Source: Stenotrophomonas rhizophila
Lineage (GTDB): Bacteria > Pseudomonadota > Gammaproteobacteria > Xanthomonadales > Xanthomonadaceae
DNA: 64,000 bases
Direction of reading: 5' to 3'
Assembly: GCF_003751305.1 (NCBI RefSeq)
Contig: NZ_RJKV01000002.1
Location: forward strand, 124,001-188,000
The position numbers were made by a program, and so were the translations under genes. Positions within the stretch are counted from its first letter, which is position 1; each line of letters opens with the position of its first letter. The notes under the pieces are model-generated. The model saw nothing but the letters and a program-made list of their open reading frames with translations. It was not told where the DNA came from and made no database searches. This document shows, one piece after another, positions 31,217 to 39,512 of this stretch.

Positions 31217-32391
31217 AGCAGGGTTCTCATCTGGATCAGCAGGCGGATGCGGTCGCGCAGGCCGGCGACGTCGTGGGAAGCGGGTGGGGTCAAGGCGGTC
31301 CGCACGCGCTCGTGCGACCACTGCAGTACCGCGGCGATGGCGTGCACCTGGGCCTCGCCGGTGAGGGCGGCTGCCGTCGGCGAGCGTCGCCGCAGGCGGG
31401 CCAGGAAGGCGCCGCGCACCGCGTCATACAGCAGTGGTGCCTTGCCAAAGCGCAGCAGGTGTTCGCCACTGGCGCGGATGTGTTCCAGCAGCGAGCGGCG
31501 TTCCGCGGCAGGCGAGGGTAGTTCACTGCCCAGGCGCTGCGCACGCTGCCACAGCCAGCCGAGCAGGGCCAGCAGCAACGGCGCCCACACCGGCCAGCCG
31601 AGGTAGAACACGCGGTTCCACAATGACGGCGGGCGCGAGGCGTAGACCAGCCACATCGTGCCCTTGCCATAGTTGGGCGCCAGCACGTAGCGGGTGAGAT
31701 CGCGGTGGGCTTTGTCGTGCAGGTCATCAACGAAGGCGTTGGCAGCATTCGGCGGAACGCTCGGGTTGGGCCGGCCCTTGCCATGCATGAAGGCCATGTC
31801 GGCCAATACGTCGATGCGCCCCTGGCCGTGGCGCAGGCGGGCGAAGACCAGGTCATAGTCGTCACCCCAGCCACGCTCGAGGGTGACGCCGGCAGGCGGC
31901 TCGGCCGAGAAGCGGCGACCATTGCAGAACTCGACATGCTGCGGATCGTCGCGTACGTGGAAGCGCTGGCAGTAGCTTTCGTAGCCCTCGCTGTCCACGC
32001 CGAGCGCGTCCAGCAGGGGGCCATTACCGGCGCTGTCCTTTCCGATCGGTGGCGTGCGCACGATCAGATGCCCACCCTTGGCCACCCACGCCATCAGCTC
32101 GGTCACGGCCGGCGCCGGGACCTCTCCACTGTCCTGCAGCAGCACCACGGTATCGCCCGGCTCCAGCGGCATCCGGGTCAGGTCCAGACGTGGGCGCGAC
32201 TGCACCGTGATCCCATCCGCACGCAGCGCCTGGCCGAGCACGTACAGTGCGTTGTAACTGGCTTCGCCCTGGGGCGGCAGGTGTTCTATGTGTGTCACCC
32301 GCTCGTGCGTGCGCAGGAACAGGATCGCCAGCGGCACGCAGATCACCAGCAGGCCCAGGACGATCAGCAGCCAGCGCAGACGGACGCTCAC
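31213..32391 (-). CDS. DUF4350 domain protein
   Basis: Membrane protein of 392 residues: one N-terminal helix (RLRWLLIVLGLLVICVPLAIL), a periplasmic DUF4350 domain (about 35-280, with HLPPQGEASYNALYVLGQAL), a second helix near 285-305 (GWPVWAPLLLALLGWLW) and a cytoplasmic tail. I chose GTG at 32391, which overlaps the TGA of the previous gene (GTGA), rather than GTG at 32400. Part of the coupled operon; function unknown. Confidence 0.82.
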   Translation of the reverse strand: MSVRLRWLLIVLGLLVICVPLAILFLRTHERVTHIEHLPPQGEASYNALYVLGQALRADGITVQSRPRLDLTRMPLEPGDTVVLLQDSGEVPAPAVTELMAWVAKGGHLIVRTPPIGKDSAGNGPLLDALGVDSEGYESYCQRFHVRDDPQHVEFCNGRRFSAEPPAGVTLERGWGDDYDLVFARLRHGQGRIDVLADMAFMHGKGRPNPSVPPNAANAFVDDLHDKAHRDLTRYVLAPNYGKGTMWLVYASRPPSLWNRVFYLGWPVWAPLLLALLGWLWQRAQRLGSELPSPAAERRSLLEHIRASGEHLLRFGKAPLLYDAVRGAFLARLRRRSPTAAALTGEAQVHAIAAVLQWSHERVRTALTPPASHDVAGLRDRIRLLIQMRTLL

Positions 32392-34061
32392 GCGCGCCAC
32401 CCGAACTGGGCCTGCAGAATCGTGGCCAGCGCATCGAAGTCATCATCGCTGGGCAGTCGGCCGGCATACGCCGCGTACTGCCAGACCCGCACGATGCGCG
32501 CGAACAGGCTGCGGTCGGCCTCGACCGGCATCCGACGCGAGGCACGCAGGCACTGCGCTTCGGTGGCACCCGGCGGAAGCGTGATCCCGGCGCGCTCGCT
32601 CATCGATTCGACACTGGCGCGGTACAGCAGCGCCAGCGCCTGGCGGGGGCGTCCTTCCTGCCACAGGGCACGCGCACGCGACGCCGGATCGGGCGGCACC
32701 ACGTCCGGTATCCGGATTGGTTCTTCGACCACCGCCGCGGCCTTCGCACGACGGCGCTGGCCGGAGCCGCGCAGCCACGGCAGCCAGCGCGGTGCGGTGG
32801 CCAGCAGCAGCAACACCAGGACCCCGACCACTGCCCACAGCGTCCATTCGGCGATCCGGGCCGGCAACAGCGGCCCCTTGCTGCCGCGTTTGCCAGTGGC
32901 CTTGGCCGCAGCCTCACGTTTTGCCTTCTCCGCCTCGGTTGCATCGCTTTCGATGCGTTTCCACTCGGTAACCTCACGGGTCGGGCTCTGCAGCGGGTCT
33001 TCATACGCGCGCTGCACAGCCTGGCGGAAGCCAGCCGTATCCACCGCGTCATCGCCAAAGATGACCGGGGGCGTGTTGTCCGGATCGTTGTCGTACGTCC
33101 GCGGCGGGTCATCGGCGTCATCATCTTCGCCACCGTCGGCGTCCGCGTCCGAAGCCGCATCGGCGTCTTGCGCAGGCGACGGAGCGTCATCGGCCGGCGC
33201 CGGCAACGCACCCTTGGTGTTCGACTGCGCCGGCGCCTGTTGGGCGTGCAGTGCCGCGCCCGGCCAGAGCAGCACGAGGGCCAGGACCAGCAGCGGCGCA
33301 GCGCGCTGCAACCGTGCATGCAGGCGGCGGAAGGCGATCTCCACATCCCACGCTTCCATCTGGGTGCGGCGATCCAGATACAGGCCGAAGCCGGCACCGA
33401 CGTAGAACGGGCCGATCAGCGTGGCGGCCCCCCAGAACAGCAGGTTCACGCCCAGCTGCATCCATGCGGGCATGTCCTGCTTGGCCAGCTCCCATGCCGC
33501 GCGCCAGGACTCGGACAGCAGGTCCACCGGAATGAACAGGAACACCGCTGCGATGCCGCCGACCACCAGCACCGTCTCGAAGACCATGCACACCATCGTC
33601 AGCAGGACGGCATAGCCCATCGCACCCCCGGCGATGGCGCGACGCCGTTGGCGACGATGTGCCGGATCCGCGCCTTCCAGCAGATTGACCGGCAGCAGCA
33701 CCGAACGCAGCGGGCTCAGGCGTCGCCAGCCGAGATAGCCCCAGAAGCCCTGCCAGCCCCATGTGCGCTGCGCGCGCAATGTCTGCAGGGGCGTGGATGC
33801 ATCGCCGAACACCCCGCGTGAGATCACGTACAGCGCGATGCGCTCGAACAGCGGCTTGAGCCACCACATCGCCAGCCAGGCCCAGCCGAAGCTGTTGGTC
33901 CACCATGCCACTGCGTTGAGCAGCACGAACACCGGCAGCGACACGAGGATCCACGGCGCCCAGATCGCCGCGGCATGCCGGCGTACCAGGGCCATGCCCA
34001 GCTCCATGGCTTCCCAGCCCGAGCGCGCGCGCAGCACGACGTTGAGCCGATCAATCTGCAT
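32388..34061 (-). CDS. DUF4129 domain membrane protein
   Basis: Protein of 557 residues. The N-terminal 240 residues hold several membrane helices. Next come a hydrophobic segment with AHAQ (about 255-275), a long Ala/Asp/Glu-rich acidic linker (about 280-335) and another helix near 405-425. The C-terminal DUF4129 domain carries LYRASVESMSERAGITLPPG and RSLFARIVRVWQYAAYAGRLP. The start MQIDRLNVVLRAR overlaps the upstream SpoIIM-like gene by 11 nt. DUF4129 proteins are habitual partners of MoxR/DUF58 genes. Confidence 0.82.
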   Translation of the reverse strand: MQIDRLNVVLRARSGWEAMELGMALVRRHAAAIWAPWILVSLPVFVLLNAVAWWTNSFGWAWLAMWWLKPLFERIALYVISRGVFGDASTPLQTLRAQRTWGWQGFWGYLGWRRLSPLRSVLLPVNLLEGADPAHRRQRRRAIAGGAMGYAVLLTMVCMVFETVLVVGGIAAVFLFIPVDLLSESWRAAWELAKQDMPAWMQLGVNLLFWGAATLIGPFYVGAGFGLYLDRRTQMEAWDVEIAFRRLHARLQRAAPLLVLALVLLWPGAALHAQQAPAQSNTKGALPAPADDAPSPAQDADAASDADADGGEDDDADDPPRTYDNDPDNTPPVIFGDDAVDTAGFRQAVQRAYEDPLQSPTREVTEWKRIESDATEAEKAKREAAAKATGKRGSKGPLLPARIAEWTLWAVVGVLVLLLLATAPRWLPWLRGSGQRRRAKAAAVVEEPIRIPDVVPPDPASRARALWQEGRPRQALALLYRASVESMSERAGITLPPGATEAQCLRASRRMPVEADRSLFARIVRVWQYAAYAGRLPSDDDFDALATILQAQFGWRA

Positions 34062-35043
34062 CGGCCGCCCCACGTCCGCCACGCCACAACCACACGAACA
34101 CGGTGGTCCACAGCACAGCGGCAACGCTGTATTTGCCCCACGCCGGAATTGCCGCGATCGAGGACCAGAACGCTTCGATGAAGGCGGCGATCAGCAGCAT
34201 CGCCGCAACGCCCACGCACAGCTTGGCGCCGATCACACCGCCCTCGACCAGCGCATCGATGCGCCGCCGGCGACCGGGTGCGAGCAGTTTCATGCCCAGC
34301 TGGAGGCCCGCCCCGCCGGCGATCACGATCGCGGTCAGCTCGAACGCGCCGTGGCCGGCCACGAAGCGCCAGAACGGATCGCCATGGCCGATATGCTGCA
34401 GATGGCCGGCGACCGATCCGATGCCGACGCCGTTGAACAGCATCACCAGCACCGTGCCGACGCCGGCGATCAAGCCGAAGGCGAACGTGCGCAGGCCGAT
34501 GCTGATGTTGTTCATGATGTAGTAGCCGAACATCGTCCAGTTGGTGCCGCTGTCGCGGCCCAGGTTGGGCGATGCCGGATCGTACATGCGTTCGAATTCG
34601 GCGATGCGCGCGTTGTCCATCAGCAGATGGATCAGCTCGGGGCGCCACAGGATCAGCGCGAAACTGCCCACCAGCGGCACCCCGAACAACACCGCAGCGA
34701 CCCACATGCTGCGTGCCTGGCTGCGCACCAGCTGCGGGAAATCGGCGAACAGGAAGGCGAGCGCACGCCGCCACTGCGGGCGCGGCGTGCGGTAGAGCAG
34801 GGTGTGGCCCTGCTGCATCAGCTGCTGCAGGCGTGCCACCAGCTGCGGGCTGTAGCCGCGCCGGCGCGCCAGCGCGAGCTGCTGGCACAGGCGGCGATAG
34901 CGCTGCGGGAAGTCGGCATCGTCCAGACCCTCGTGGGCCGCCTGCCGGCGCGCCTGCCGCGGACGCTCACCGCGCTGGGCCAGCCACTGCTCCAGCGTCT
35001 GCCACTCGGCCTGGTAACGGGCGACGAACTGTTCCTGTCTCAT
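34051..35043 (-). CDS. stage II sporulation protein M-like membrane protein
   Basis: Protein of 330 residues. A cytoplasmic helical N-terminus (MRQEQFVARYQAEWQTLEQW) leads to about six membrane helices with the SpoIIM-family segment NWTMFGYYIMNNISIGLRTF and FVAGHGAFELTAIVIAGGAG. In non-sporulating bacteria this protein is a standard member of RDD-MoxR clusters. Its ATG overlaps the stop of the RDD gene (ATGA) and its own stop lies inside the next gene. Confidence 0.87.
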   Translation of the reverse strand: MRQEQFVARYQAEWQTLEQWLAQRGERPRQARRQAAHEGLDDADFPQRYRRLCQQLALARRRGYSPQLVARLQQLMQQGHTLLYRTPRPQWRRALAFLFADFPQLVRSQARSMWVAAVLFGVPLVGSFALILWRPELIHLLMDNARIAEFERMYDPASPNLGRDSGTNWTMFGYYIMNNISIGLRTFAFGLIAGVGTVLVMLFNGVGIGSVAGHLQHIGHGDPFWRFVAGHGAFELTAIVIAGGAGLQLGMKLLAPGRRRRIDALVEGGVIGAKLCVGVAAMLLIAAFIEAFWSSIAAIPAWGKYSVAAVLWTTVFVWLWRGGRGAADAD

Positions 35044-35729
35044 CGACGTCCCAGCAGCCAGTTGGCCATCGCATACAGGCGCAGCACGCCGACCTGGCCC
35101 TGGCTCTCGGTCAGCGGCGCGGCGATGTCGGCCAGTTCCTGCTGGCGCGGCACCGACAGCCGCGGCGCACGCTCGGCGAAGTCGACCACGGCGGCCTGCT
35201 CGGCCGGCTGCAGTGGCTGCGGCGGGGCCAGTACGCTGCCGACCGGCACCGTGCCGCCCACCGGCGGTGCGCTCTGGTGGATCACCACGGTTCCCGCGAC
35301 CAGGTCACCGAGGCGGCGGCCATGCGCATCGAACAGGCTCGACAGCAGTCCCAGCGCGTAGCCGAACGGCAGCATGTCCACGGTGCGCAGCAGGTTGCGG
35401 GTGATCGCGCTCATCCAGCCGATCGGCCCACCATCGCTCGCCACCACGCGCAGGCCCATCGCGCGCTTGCCCAGGGTGCGGCCCCAGCACGCTTCCTGGA
35501 CGATGGTGTAGGCCCACATCAACAGGAACATCAGGCCCAGGTAGAGGCCTTGGCCGAATCCACCGAGGAAGGCCAGTGGAATGCTCAGCACCATCAACGC
35601 ACCCACCCGGATCACCAGGTCGATCGCCCACGCCAGCGCACGCGGCAACGGCCCGGCCACGGGCAGGTGCAGAGGCACGCCTTCGGGGGTGATGACCTCC
35701 CGGTAGGTATCCAGCATGGGCGCGCTCAT
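35040..35729 (-). CDS. RDD family membrane protein
   Basis: First gene of the operon; 229 residues with the RDD pattern: RALAWAIDLVIRVGALMVL (Arg and Asp in helix 1), a second helix near 55-80 and GRTLGKRAMGLRVV before helix 3. A cytoplasmic tail of about 70 residues follows. Start MSAPMLDTYRE at 35729 is preferred; MLDTYRE at 35717 is also possible. RDD proteins have been linked to ion transport, but its role in the MoxR cluster is unknown. Confidence 0.85.
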   Translation of the reverse strand: MSAPMLDTYREVITPEGVPLHLPVAGPLPRALAWAIDLVIRVGALMVLSIPLAFLGGFGQGLYLGLMFLLMWAYTIVQEACWGRTLGKRAMGLRVVASDGGPIGWMSAITRNLLRTVDMLPFGYALGLLSSLFDAHGRRLGDLVAGTVVIHQSAPPVGGTVPVGSVLAPPQPLQPAEQAAVVDFAERAPRLSVPRQQELADIAAPLTESQGQVGVLRLYAMANWLLGRR

Positions 35730-35850
35730 CGGCGGCGCATCGCGCGGGATCCTGCGGGCGGGCACGAGGGGGGCCGGAGTCCTCTCCGGTCTGCCAGCGG
35801 GGGCATGCGGTTCTCGACTGCTTCCTGGTCGGCTGAGGACTTTACCGCAA

Positions 35851-36381
35851 TCAACCCCGGTACTGGTCCTTGAGGCGCACGTAGTGATCGGCCGAGTAAT
35901 GCAGCGACTCGATCTCCTTGTCGCTGAGCGTGCGCGCCAGCCGTGCCGGGTTGCCCAGCCACAGCTCGCCTTCGCCGACCACCTTGCCCGGGCCGAGCAC
36001 CGCGCCGGCGCCCAGGAAGCCGTGCGTGTTCACCGTCGCGCCATCGAGAATGCACGCCCCCATGCCGATCAGGCAGTAATCGCCGATCGTGCAGGCATGG
36101 ATGATGGTGCCGTGGCCGACGGTGACGCCCTCACCGATGATCGTCGGGTAGCCGCCCTTGTTGAACGGGCTGTGGTGACTGACGTGGATGATGGTGCCGT
36201 CCTGGATGTTGCTGCGCGCGCCGATCCGCACGTGGTTCACATCGCCGCGGATCACCGTGCCCGGCCACACCGAGACGTCATCGCCCAGCACCACGTCACC
36301 GATGATCGTGCAGGCCGGATCGATGTAGACGCGTTCGCCAAGCACCGGCAGCGTGTCAAGGAAGGGGCGGATCGGGGACAT
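35851..36381 (-). CDS. gamma carbonic anhydrase-like hexapeptide protein (YrdA-like)
   Basis: Left-handed beta-helix protein of 176 residues with hexapeptide repeats from about 20 to 145 (VVLGDDVSVWPGTVIRGDVN, IGARSNIQDGTIIHV). The zinc ligands expected for gamma-class enzymes are seen in HVSHHSPF, VTVGHGTIIHACTIGD. Members such as YrdA often show little or no carbonic anhydrase activity. The start MSPIRPFLDT was chosen over an ATG five codons upstream. mnmG ends 70 nt upstream on the same strand. Confidence 0.85.
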   Translation of the reverse strand: MSPIRPFLDTLPVLGERVYIDPACTIIGDVVLGDDVSVWPGTVIRGDVNHVRIGARSNIQDGTIIHVSHHSPFNKGGYPTIIGEGVTVGHGTIIHACTIGDYCLIGMGACILDGATVNTHGFLGAGAVLGPGKVVGEGELWLGNPARLARTLSDKEIESLHYSADHYVRLKDQYRG

Positions 36382-36397
36382 GCGGACTCCAGACAAT

Positions 36398-36420
36398 GAC
36401 GCGCCCTGCTGGGCGCGTGG
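36398..36420 (-). terminator. possible weak terminator after mnmG
   Basis: Stem ACGCGCCC / GGGCGCGT (36399-36406 with 36411-36418) around a TGCT loop. In the minus direction it is followed by CATTGTCTGG, a poor U-tract. It may reduce rather than stop read-through from mnmG into the carbonic anhydrase gene. Confidence 0.4.
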
Positions 36421-36451
36421 TCATGATACCGGGCGCCGTTTTTTCTTTCCG

Positions 36452-38341
36452 TTACGCCACGCGGCTGCGGCGCGCGCGTTCCAGATGCACCAGCAGCAGC
36501 GAGATCGCCGCCGGGGTCATGCCGGGGATGCGCTGGGCCTGGCCGAGGGTCTGCGGCCGCACGCGCTCGAGCTTCTGCTGCACTTCCGCCGAGAGACCGC
36601 GCACGCCGGCATAATCGAAATCGGCGGCGATGGCGGTGTTCTCGTGACGCTGCTGGCGCTCGATCTCATCGCGCTGGCGGTCCAGGTAGCCGGCGTACTT
36701 CACCCCGATTTCGACCTGCTCGGCCACCTTGGCATCGGCCACGGCCGGGCCGAGCGACGGCACCTGCATGAGCGTGGCGTAGTCCAGTTCCGGGCGCTTG
36801 ATCAGATCCAGTACGTTGGTTTCGCGGCTGACCGCCACGCCCAGCGTGGCCTCCACTTCGCGGCCCAGCGCATTGCCCGGCGTGGCCCACAGCGCACGCA
36901 GCCGTGCGGTTTCCTGCGTCACCGCGTCCTGCTTGGTCTGGAACGCGCTCCAGCGGCGGTCGTCGACCAGGCCCAGCTCGCGGCCGAGGCCGGTCAGGCG
37001 CACATCGGCGTTGTCCTCGCGCAGTTGCAGCCGGTACTCGGCGCGGCTGGTGAACATGCGATACGGCTCGTTGGTGCCGTGGGTGATCAGGTCGTCGACC
37101 AGGACACCCAGGTAGGCCTCGTCGCGGCGCGGGCACCAGCCGGCGTCGTCACGGGTGAAGCGCGCGGCGTTGAGCCCGGCCAGCAGGCCCTGCGCGGCGG
37201 CTTCTTCATAGCCGGTGGTGCCGTTGATCTGGCCCGCAAAGAACAGGCCGCTGACGGTCTTGGTCTCCAGCGTGTTCTTCAGCCCGCGCGGATCGAAGAA
37301 GTCGTATTCGATCGCGTAACCGGGGCGGGTGATGTGCGCGTTCTCGAAGCCGCGCATGCTGCGCACCAGCTCCAGCTGCACATCGAAGGGCAGCGAAGTG
37401 GAGATGCCGTTGGGATAGATCTCGACCACGTCCAGCCCTTCAGGCTCGACGAAGATCTGGTGGCTGGCCTTTTCGGCGAAGCGCACCACCTTGTCCTCGA
37501 TGGAGGGGCAGTAACGCGGGCCGATGCCTTCGATCTGGCCGCTGTACAGCGGCGAGCGGTGCAGCGCATTGCGGATGATCTCGTGGGTGCGCTCGCTGGT
37601 GTGGGTGATCCAGCAGCTGACCTGCGCCGGGTGCTCGTCCACGCTGCCGAGGAAGGACATCACCGGGCGCGGATCGTCGCCGGGCTGTTCTTCCATGAGG
37701 CTGTAGTCCAGCGAGCGGCCATCGATACGCGGCGGGGTGCCGGTCTTGAGGCGGTCGATCACGAACGGACGCTCGCGCAGGCGCGCGGCCAGCGTGGTCG
37801 CCGGCGGGTCGCCCATGCGGCCGGCGGCGTACTGGGTCTCACCCACGTGGATCTTGCCGGCCAGGAAGGTGCCGGCGGTGAGCACCACGGCCGCCGCGCT
37901 GAAGCGCAGCCCGGTCTGGGTGATCGCACCGCGCACGGCATCGCCTTCGATGATCAGGTCATCGACCGCCGCTTGGAATACCGTCAGGTTGGGCTGGGCT
38001 TCGACGATCTGGCGGATCGCCATCCGGTACAGATTGCGGTCGGCCTGGCAGCGCGTGGCGCGCACGGCCGGCCCTTTGGAGGCGTTGAGCGTGCGCCACT
38101 GGATGCCGGCGCGGTCGGCGGCATGCGCCATCGCGCCGCCCAGGGCATCGATCTCCTTGACCAGATGGCCCTTGCCGATCCCGCCGATGGCCGGGTTGCA
38201 GCTCATCGCGCCGATCGTTTCCACGTTGTGGGTCAGCAGCAGGGTGCGCGCACCGCTGCGTGCGGCCGCCAGCGCGGCCTCGGTGCCGGCGTGGCCGCCG
38301 CCGATGACGATGACGTCGTAGCGGTAGAAGGTGTCAGTCAT
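36452..38341 (-). CDS. mnmG: tRNA uridine-34 carboxymethylaminomethyl synthesis enzyme MnmG
   Basis: FAD enzyme of 629 residues that, with MnmE, builds the 5-carboxymethylaminomethyl group on U34 of several tRNAs. The N-terminal FAD loop [19 protein letters not shown], the [17 protein letters not shown] motif near residue 47 and [18 protein letters not shown] near 370 are all typical. Full length. The upstream region holds a minus-strand TAAAAT and the divergent small-RNA promoter. No mnmE is in the window. Confidence 0.97.
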   Translation of the reverse strand: MTDTFYRYDVIVIGGGHAGTEAALAAARSGARTLLLTHNVETIGAMSCNPAIGGIGKGHLVKEIDALGGAMAHAADRAGIQWRTLNASKGPAVRATRCQADRNLYRMAIRQIVEAQPNLTVFQAAVDDLIIEGDAVRGAITQTGLRFSAAAVVLTAGTFLAGKIHVGETQYAAGRMGDPPATTLAARLRERPFVIDRLKTGTPPRIDGRSLDYSLMEEQPGDDPRPVMSFLGSVDEHPAQVSCWITHTSERTHEIIRNALHRSPLYSGQIEGIGPRYCPSIEDKVVRFAEKASHQIFVEPEGLDVVEIYPNGISTSLPFDVQLELVRSMRGFENAHITRPGYAIEYDFFDPRGLKNTLETKTVSGLFFAGQINGTTGYEEAAAQGLLAGLNAARFTRDDAGWCPRRDEAYLGVLVDDLITHGTNEPYRMFTSRAEYRLQLREDNADVRLTGLGRELGLVDDRRWSAFQTKQDAVTQETARLRALWATPGNALGREVEATLGVAVSRETNVLDLIKRPELDYATLMQVPSLGPAVADAKVAEQVEIGVKYAGYLDRQRDEIERQQRHENTAIAADFDYAGVRGLSAEVQQKLERVRPQTLGQAQRIPGMTPAAISLLLVHLERARRSRVA

Positions 38342-38406
38342 GGCGGAGGAGCTCGGGACGGGGCCGGACGGCCCGGATCAGCCCTGGAGGCAGGGCGCGG
38401 GTGGCG

Positions 38407-38412
38407 ATTTTA
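38407..38412 (-). promoter_or_regulatory. -10 element TAAAAT for mnmG
   Basis: TAAAAT on the minus strand, 66 nt upstream of the mnmG ATG, giving a predicted leader of about 60 nt. The best -35 candidate 18 nt away (TTCATG) is weak. Confidence 0.45.
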
Positions 38413-38449
38413 GCGCCATTCGTCGGGGGCCATGAAATCCACCCTCAAG

Positions 38450-38466
38450 TTGGCACGTTTTCTGCA
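38450..38466 (+). promoter_or_regulatory. sigma-54 (RpoN) -24/-12 promoter
   Basis: The sequence TTGGCACGTTTTCTGCA matches the RpoN consensus TGGCACG-N4-TTGCA at all but one base. GG (38452-38453) and GC (38464-38465) are separated by exactly 10 nt, the invariant spacing. It reads rightward, away from mnmG, and points to a start near 38477. No protein gene follows in that direction for over 1 kb, only a structured RNA-like stretch with a terminator. Confidence 0.7.
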
Positions 38467-38476
38467 GATAACCCAA

Positions 38477-38598
38477 TAGCACCCAGGATGGCATGCGCCT
38501 TGTGCGTAACGGACCGGAATTGGAACAGGGGCCGGTCCAAGCGCATCGTGGGGAAGCAGAAGGGCCGGTAGTCGGGGGACTGCCGGCCCTGTTTTTTT
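38477..38598 (+). ncRNA. candidate sigma-54-dependent small RNA
   Basis: About 122 nt from the predicted RpoN start to the last T of a terminator. ATGCGC (38493-38498) pairs with GCGCAT (38541-38546), extended by TT with AA. This encloses a perfect 7-bp hairpin GGACCGG / CCGGTCC (38511-38517 with 38532-38538) with a 14-nt loop. A second stem of 12 bp (38561-38572 with 38579-38590) is the terminator. Six GGA trinucleotides occur, one in the large loop and others at stem edges, so binding to an RsmA/CsrA-type protein is conceivable but unproven. Short reading frames here have no proper ribosome site and run through the hairpins. No known RNA family is recognised. Confidence 0.6.
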
Positions 38599-38599
38599 G
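38561..38599 (+). terminator. strong intrinsic terminator of the candidate small RNA
   Basis: Twelve-pair stem (AGGGCCGGTAGT with ACTGCCGGCCCT, one wobble), six-base loop CGGGGG, then G and seven T (38592-38598). This is the clearest terminator in the window. The only plausible transcript it can serve begins in the mnmG upstream region. Confidence 0.9.
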
Positions 38600-38632
38600 C
38601 CGTCCCGCGCTGGTTTCAAGGGCGCCAGATAC

Positions 38633-38660
38633 AAAAGGCCCCGCCATTGGCGGGGCCTTC
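38633..38660 (-). terminator. terminator hairpin after the Gly/Tyr-rich lipoprotein gene
   Basis: Perfect 11-bp stem AAGGCCCCGCC / GGCGGGGCCTT (38635-38645 with 38649-38659) and loop ATT. Leftward it ends in TTTTGTATC, a usable U-tract for the lipoprotein gene 170 nt away. Rightward it could back up the small-RNA terminator. The rest of the gap (38661-38833) holds no gene I can support. Confidence 0.65.
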
Positions 38661-38833
38661 TGCGTTATAGGTGCCGACATCCGACAGGGCCGGAACAGGG
38701 GGGATCCAGATGTTCCTGGCGGATATCGACATAGAACCGAATGTGACGCCACTTGTCGCTTTTGGCACTTTGTGACCGTGGCCGTCACCGCCCGGCTAGA
38801 TTGAACCGCCGGGCGCGTGAAAATCAAGCCATA

Positions 38834-39364
38834 TCAGGGCTCAACTGTGCGTTGGTTCGCATTGTTGAGATTCCGCCACGGGGAACCGTTCATCCTCGGG
38901 GACGCCGGGCGCGGTGCCTGGGCCGGCCGGGCCTGGGGCCGCGACGACGGGCGCTGCTGTTGCTGCGGCTGCGGCCGGCGCGGACCACTCACCGAATCCA
39001 TGTTCCGCCACGGCGAGCCACCGTTGTTGGGGCGCGGACGATCCGGCGGACGGGTCGGCTGACCGCCATTGCCGTTGCCGGGGCGCGGCGGCGGGCGGTG
39101 ATTGTGCGGCGGGCGATAGTTCGGGTACGGACGGTAGACCGGGTAGCCGTAGCCACCGCCATACCCGCCATAGCCGTAATAGCCACCGCCGCCGTAATAG
39201 CCGCTGCCGTAACCATAGGGATACCCGGCCGGGTAGCGGTACTCGACCGAGGGTGCGCCGTGGTAGTAGCCGTTGCCACCGCCGCCACCGCCGACATAGT
39301 CGTACGTCGCGCAGCCGGACAGGGCCAACAACAGGCCACCGGCAAGAACAAGGCGCATTTTCAT
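38834..39364 (-). CDS. Gly/Tyr/Pro-rich lipoprotein
   Basis: Lipoprotein of 176 residues (MKMRLVLAGGLLLALSGCATY, lipobox LSGC). Residues about 25-80 are almost entirely Gly and Tyr, and about 80-170 are Pro/Arg/Asn/Gln-rich. Two copies of the motif GSPWRN (GGSPWRNMDS and NGSPWRNLNN) occur in the C-terminal half. Low complexity suggests a surface-exposed or cell-wall-interacting chain without a fold I can name. Codon phase is clean across the repeats, so the coding call is sound although a start at MRLVL is also possible. Confidence 0.65.
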   Translation of the reverse strand: MKMRLVLAGGLLLALSGCATYDYVGGGGGGNGYYHGAPSVEYRYPAGYPYGYGSGYYGGGGYYGYGGYGGGYGYPVYRPYPNYRPPHNHRPPPRPGNGNGGQPTRPPDRPRPNNGGSPWRNMDSVSGPRRPQPQQQQRPSSRPQARPAQAPRPASPRMNGSPWRNLNNANQRTVEP

Positions 39365-39512
39365 GATGGGGTCCCCCCAAAGGGCTGTATGGCCAGCTTC
39401 GGCCCATGGCATTGAATCGGCCCTTAACTTGGCCCGGTCCGAATGAATGGTTGCCATGCTGACATGTTCAGCAAGGCGGGTGTGGATGCGGGGCATACGT
39501 TAATCTTGCGTC

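Noticed and set aside
38493..38804. 103-codon frame through the candidate small RNA
   Set aside because: No spaced ribosome site, runs through two terminator hairpins and a T-run, and has no protein-like pattern.
39080..39310. Short-period repetition considered as a CRISPR or tandem-repeat array
   Set aside because: The repetition is codon-phased (GGC/TAC/TAT) inside the Gly/Tyr-rich lipoprotein; no spacer-repeat structure.
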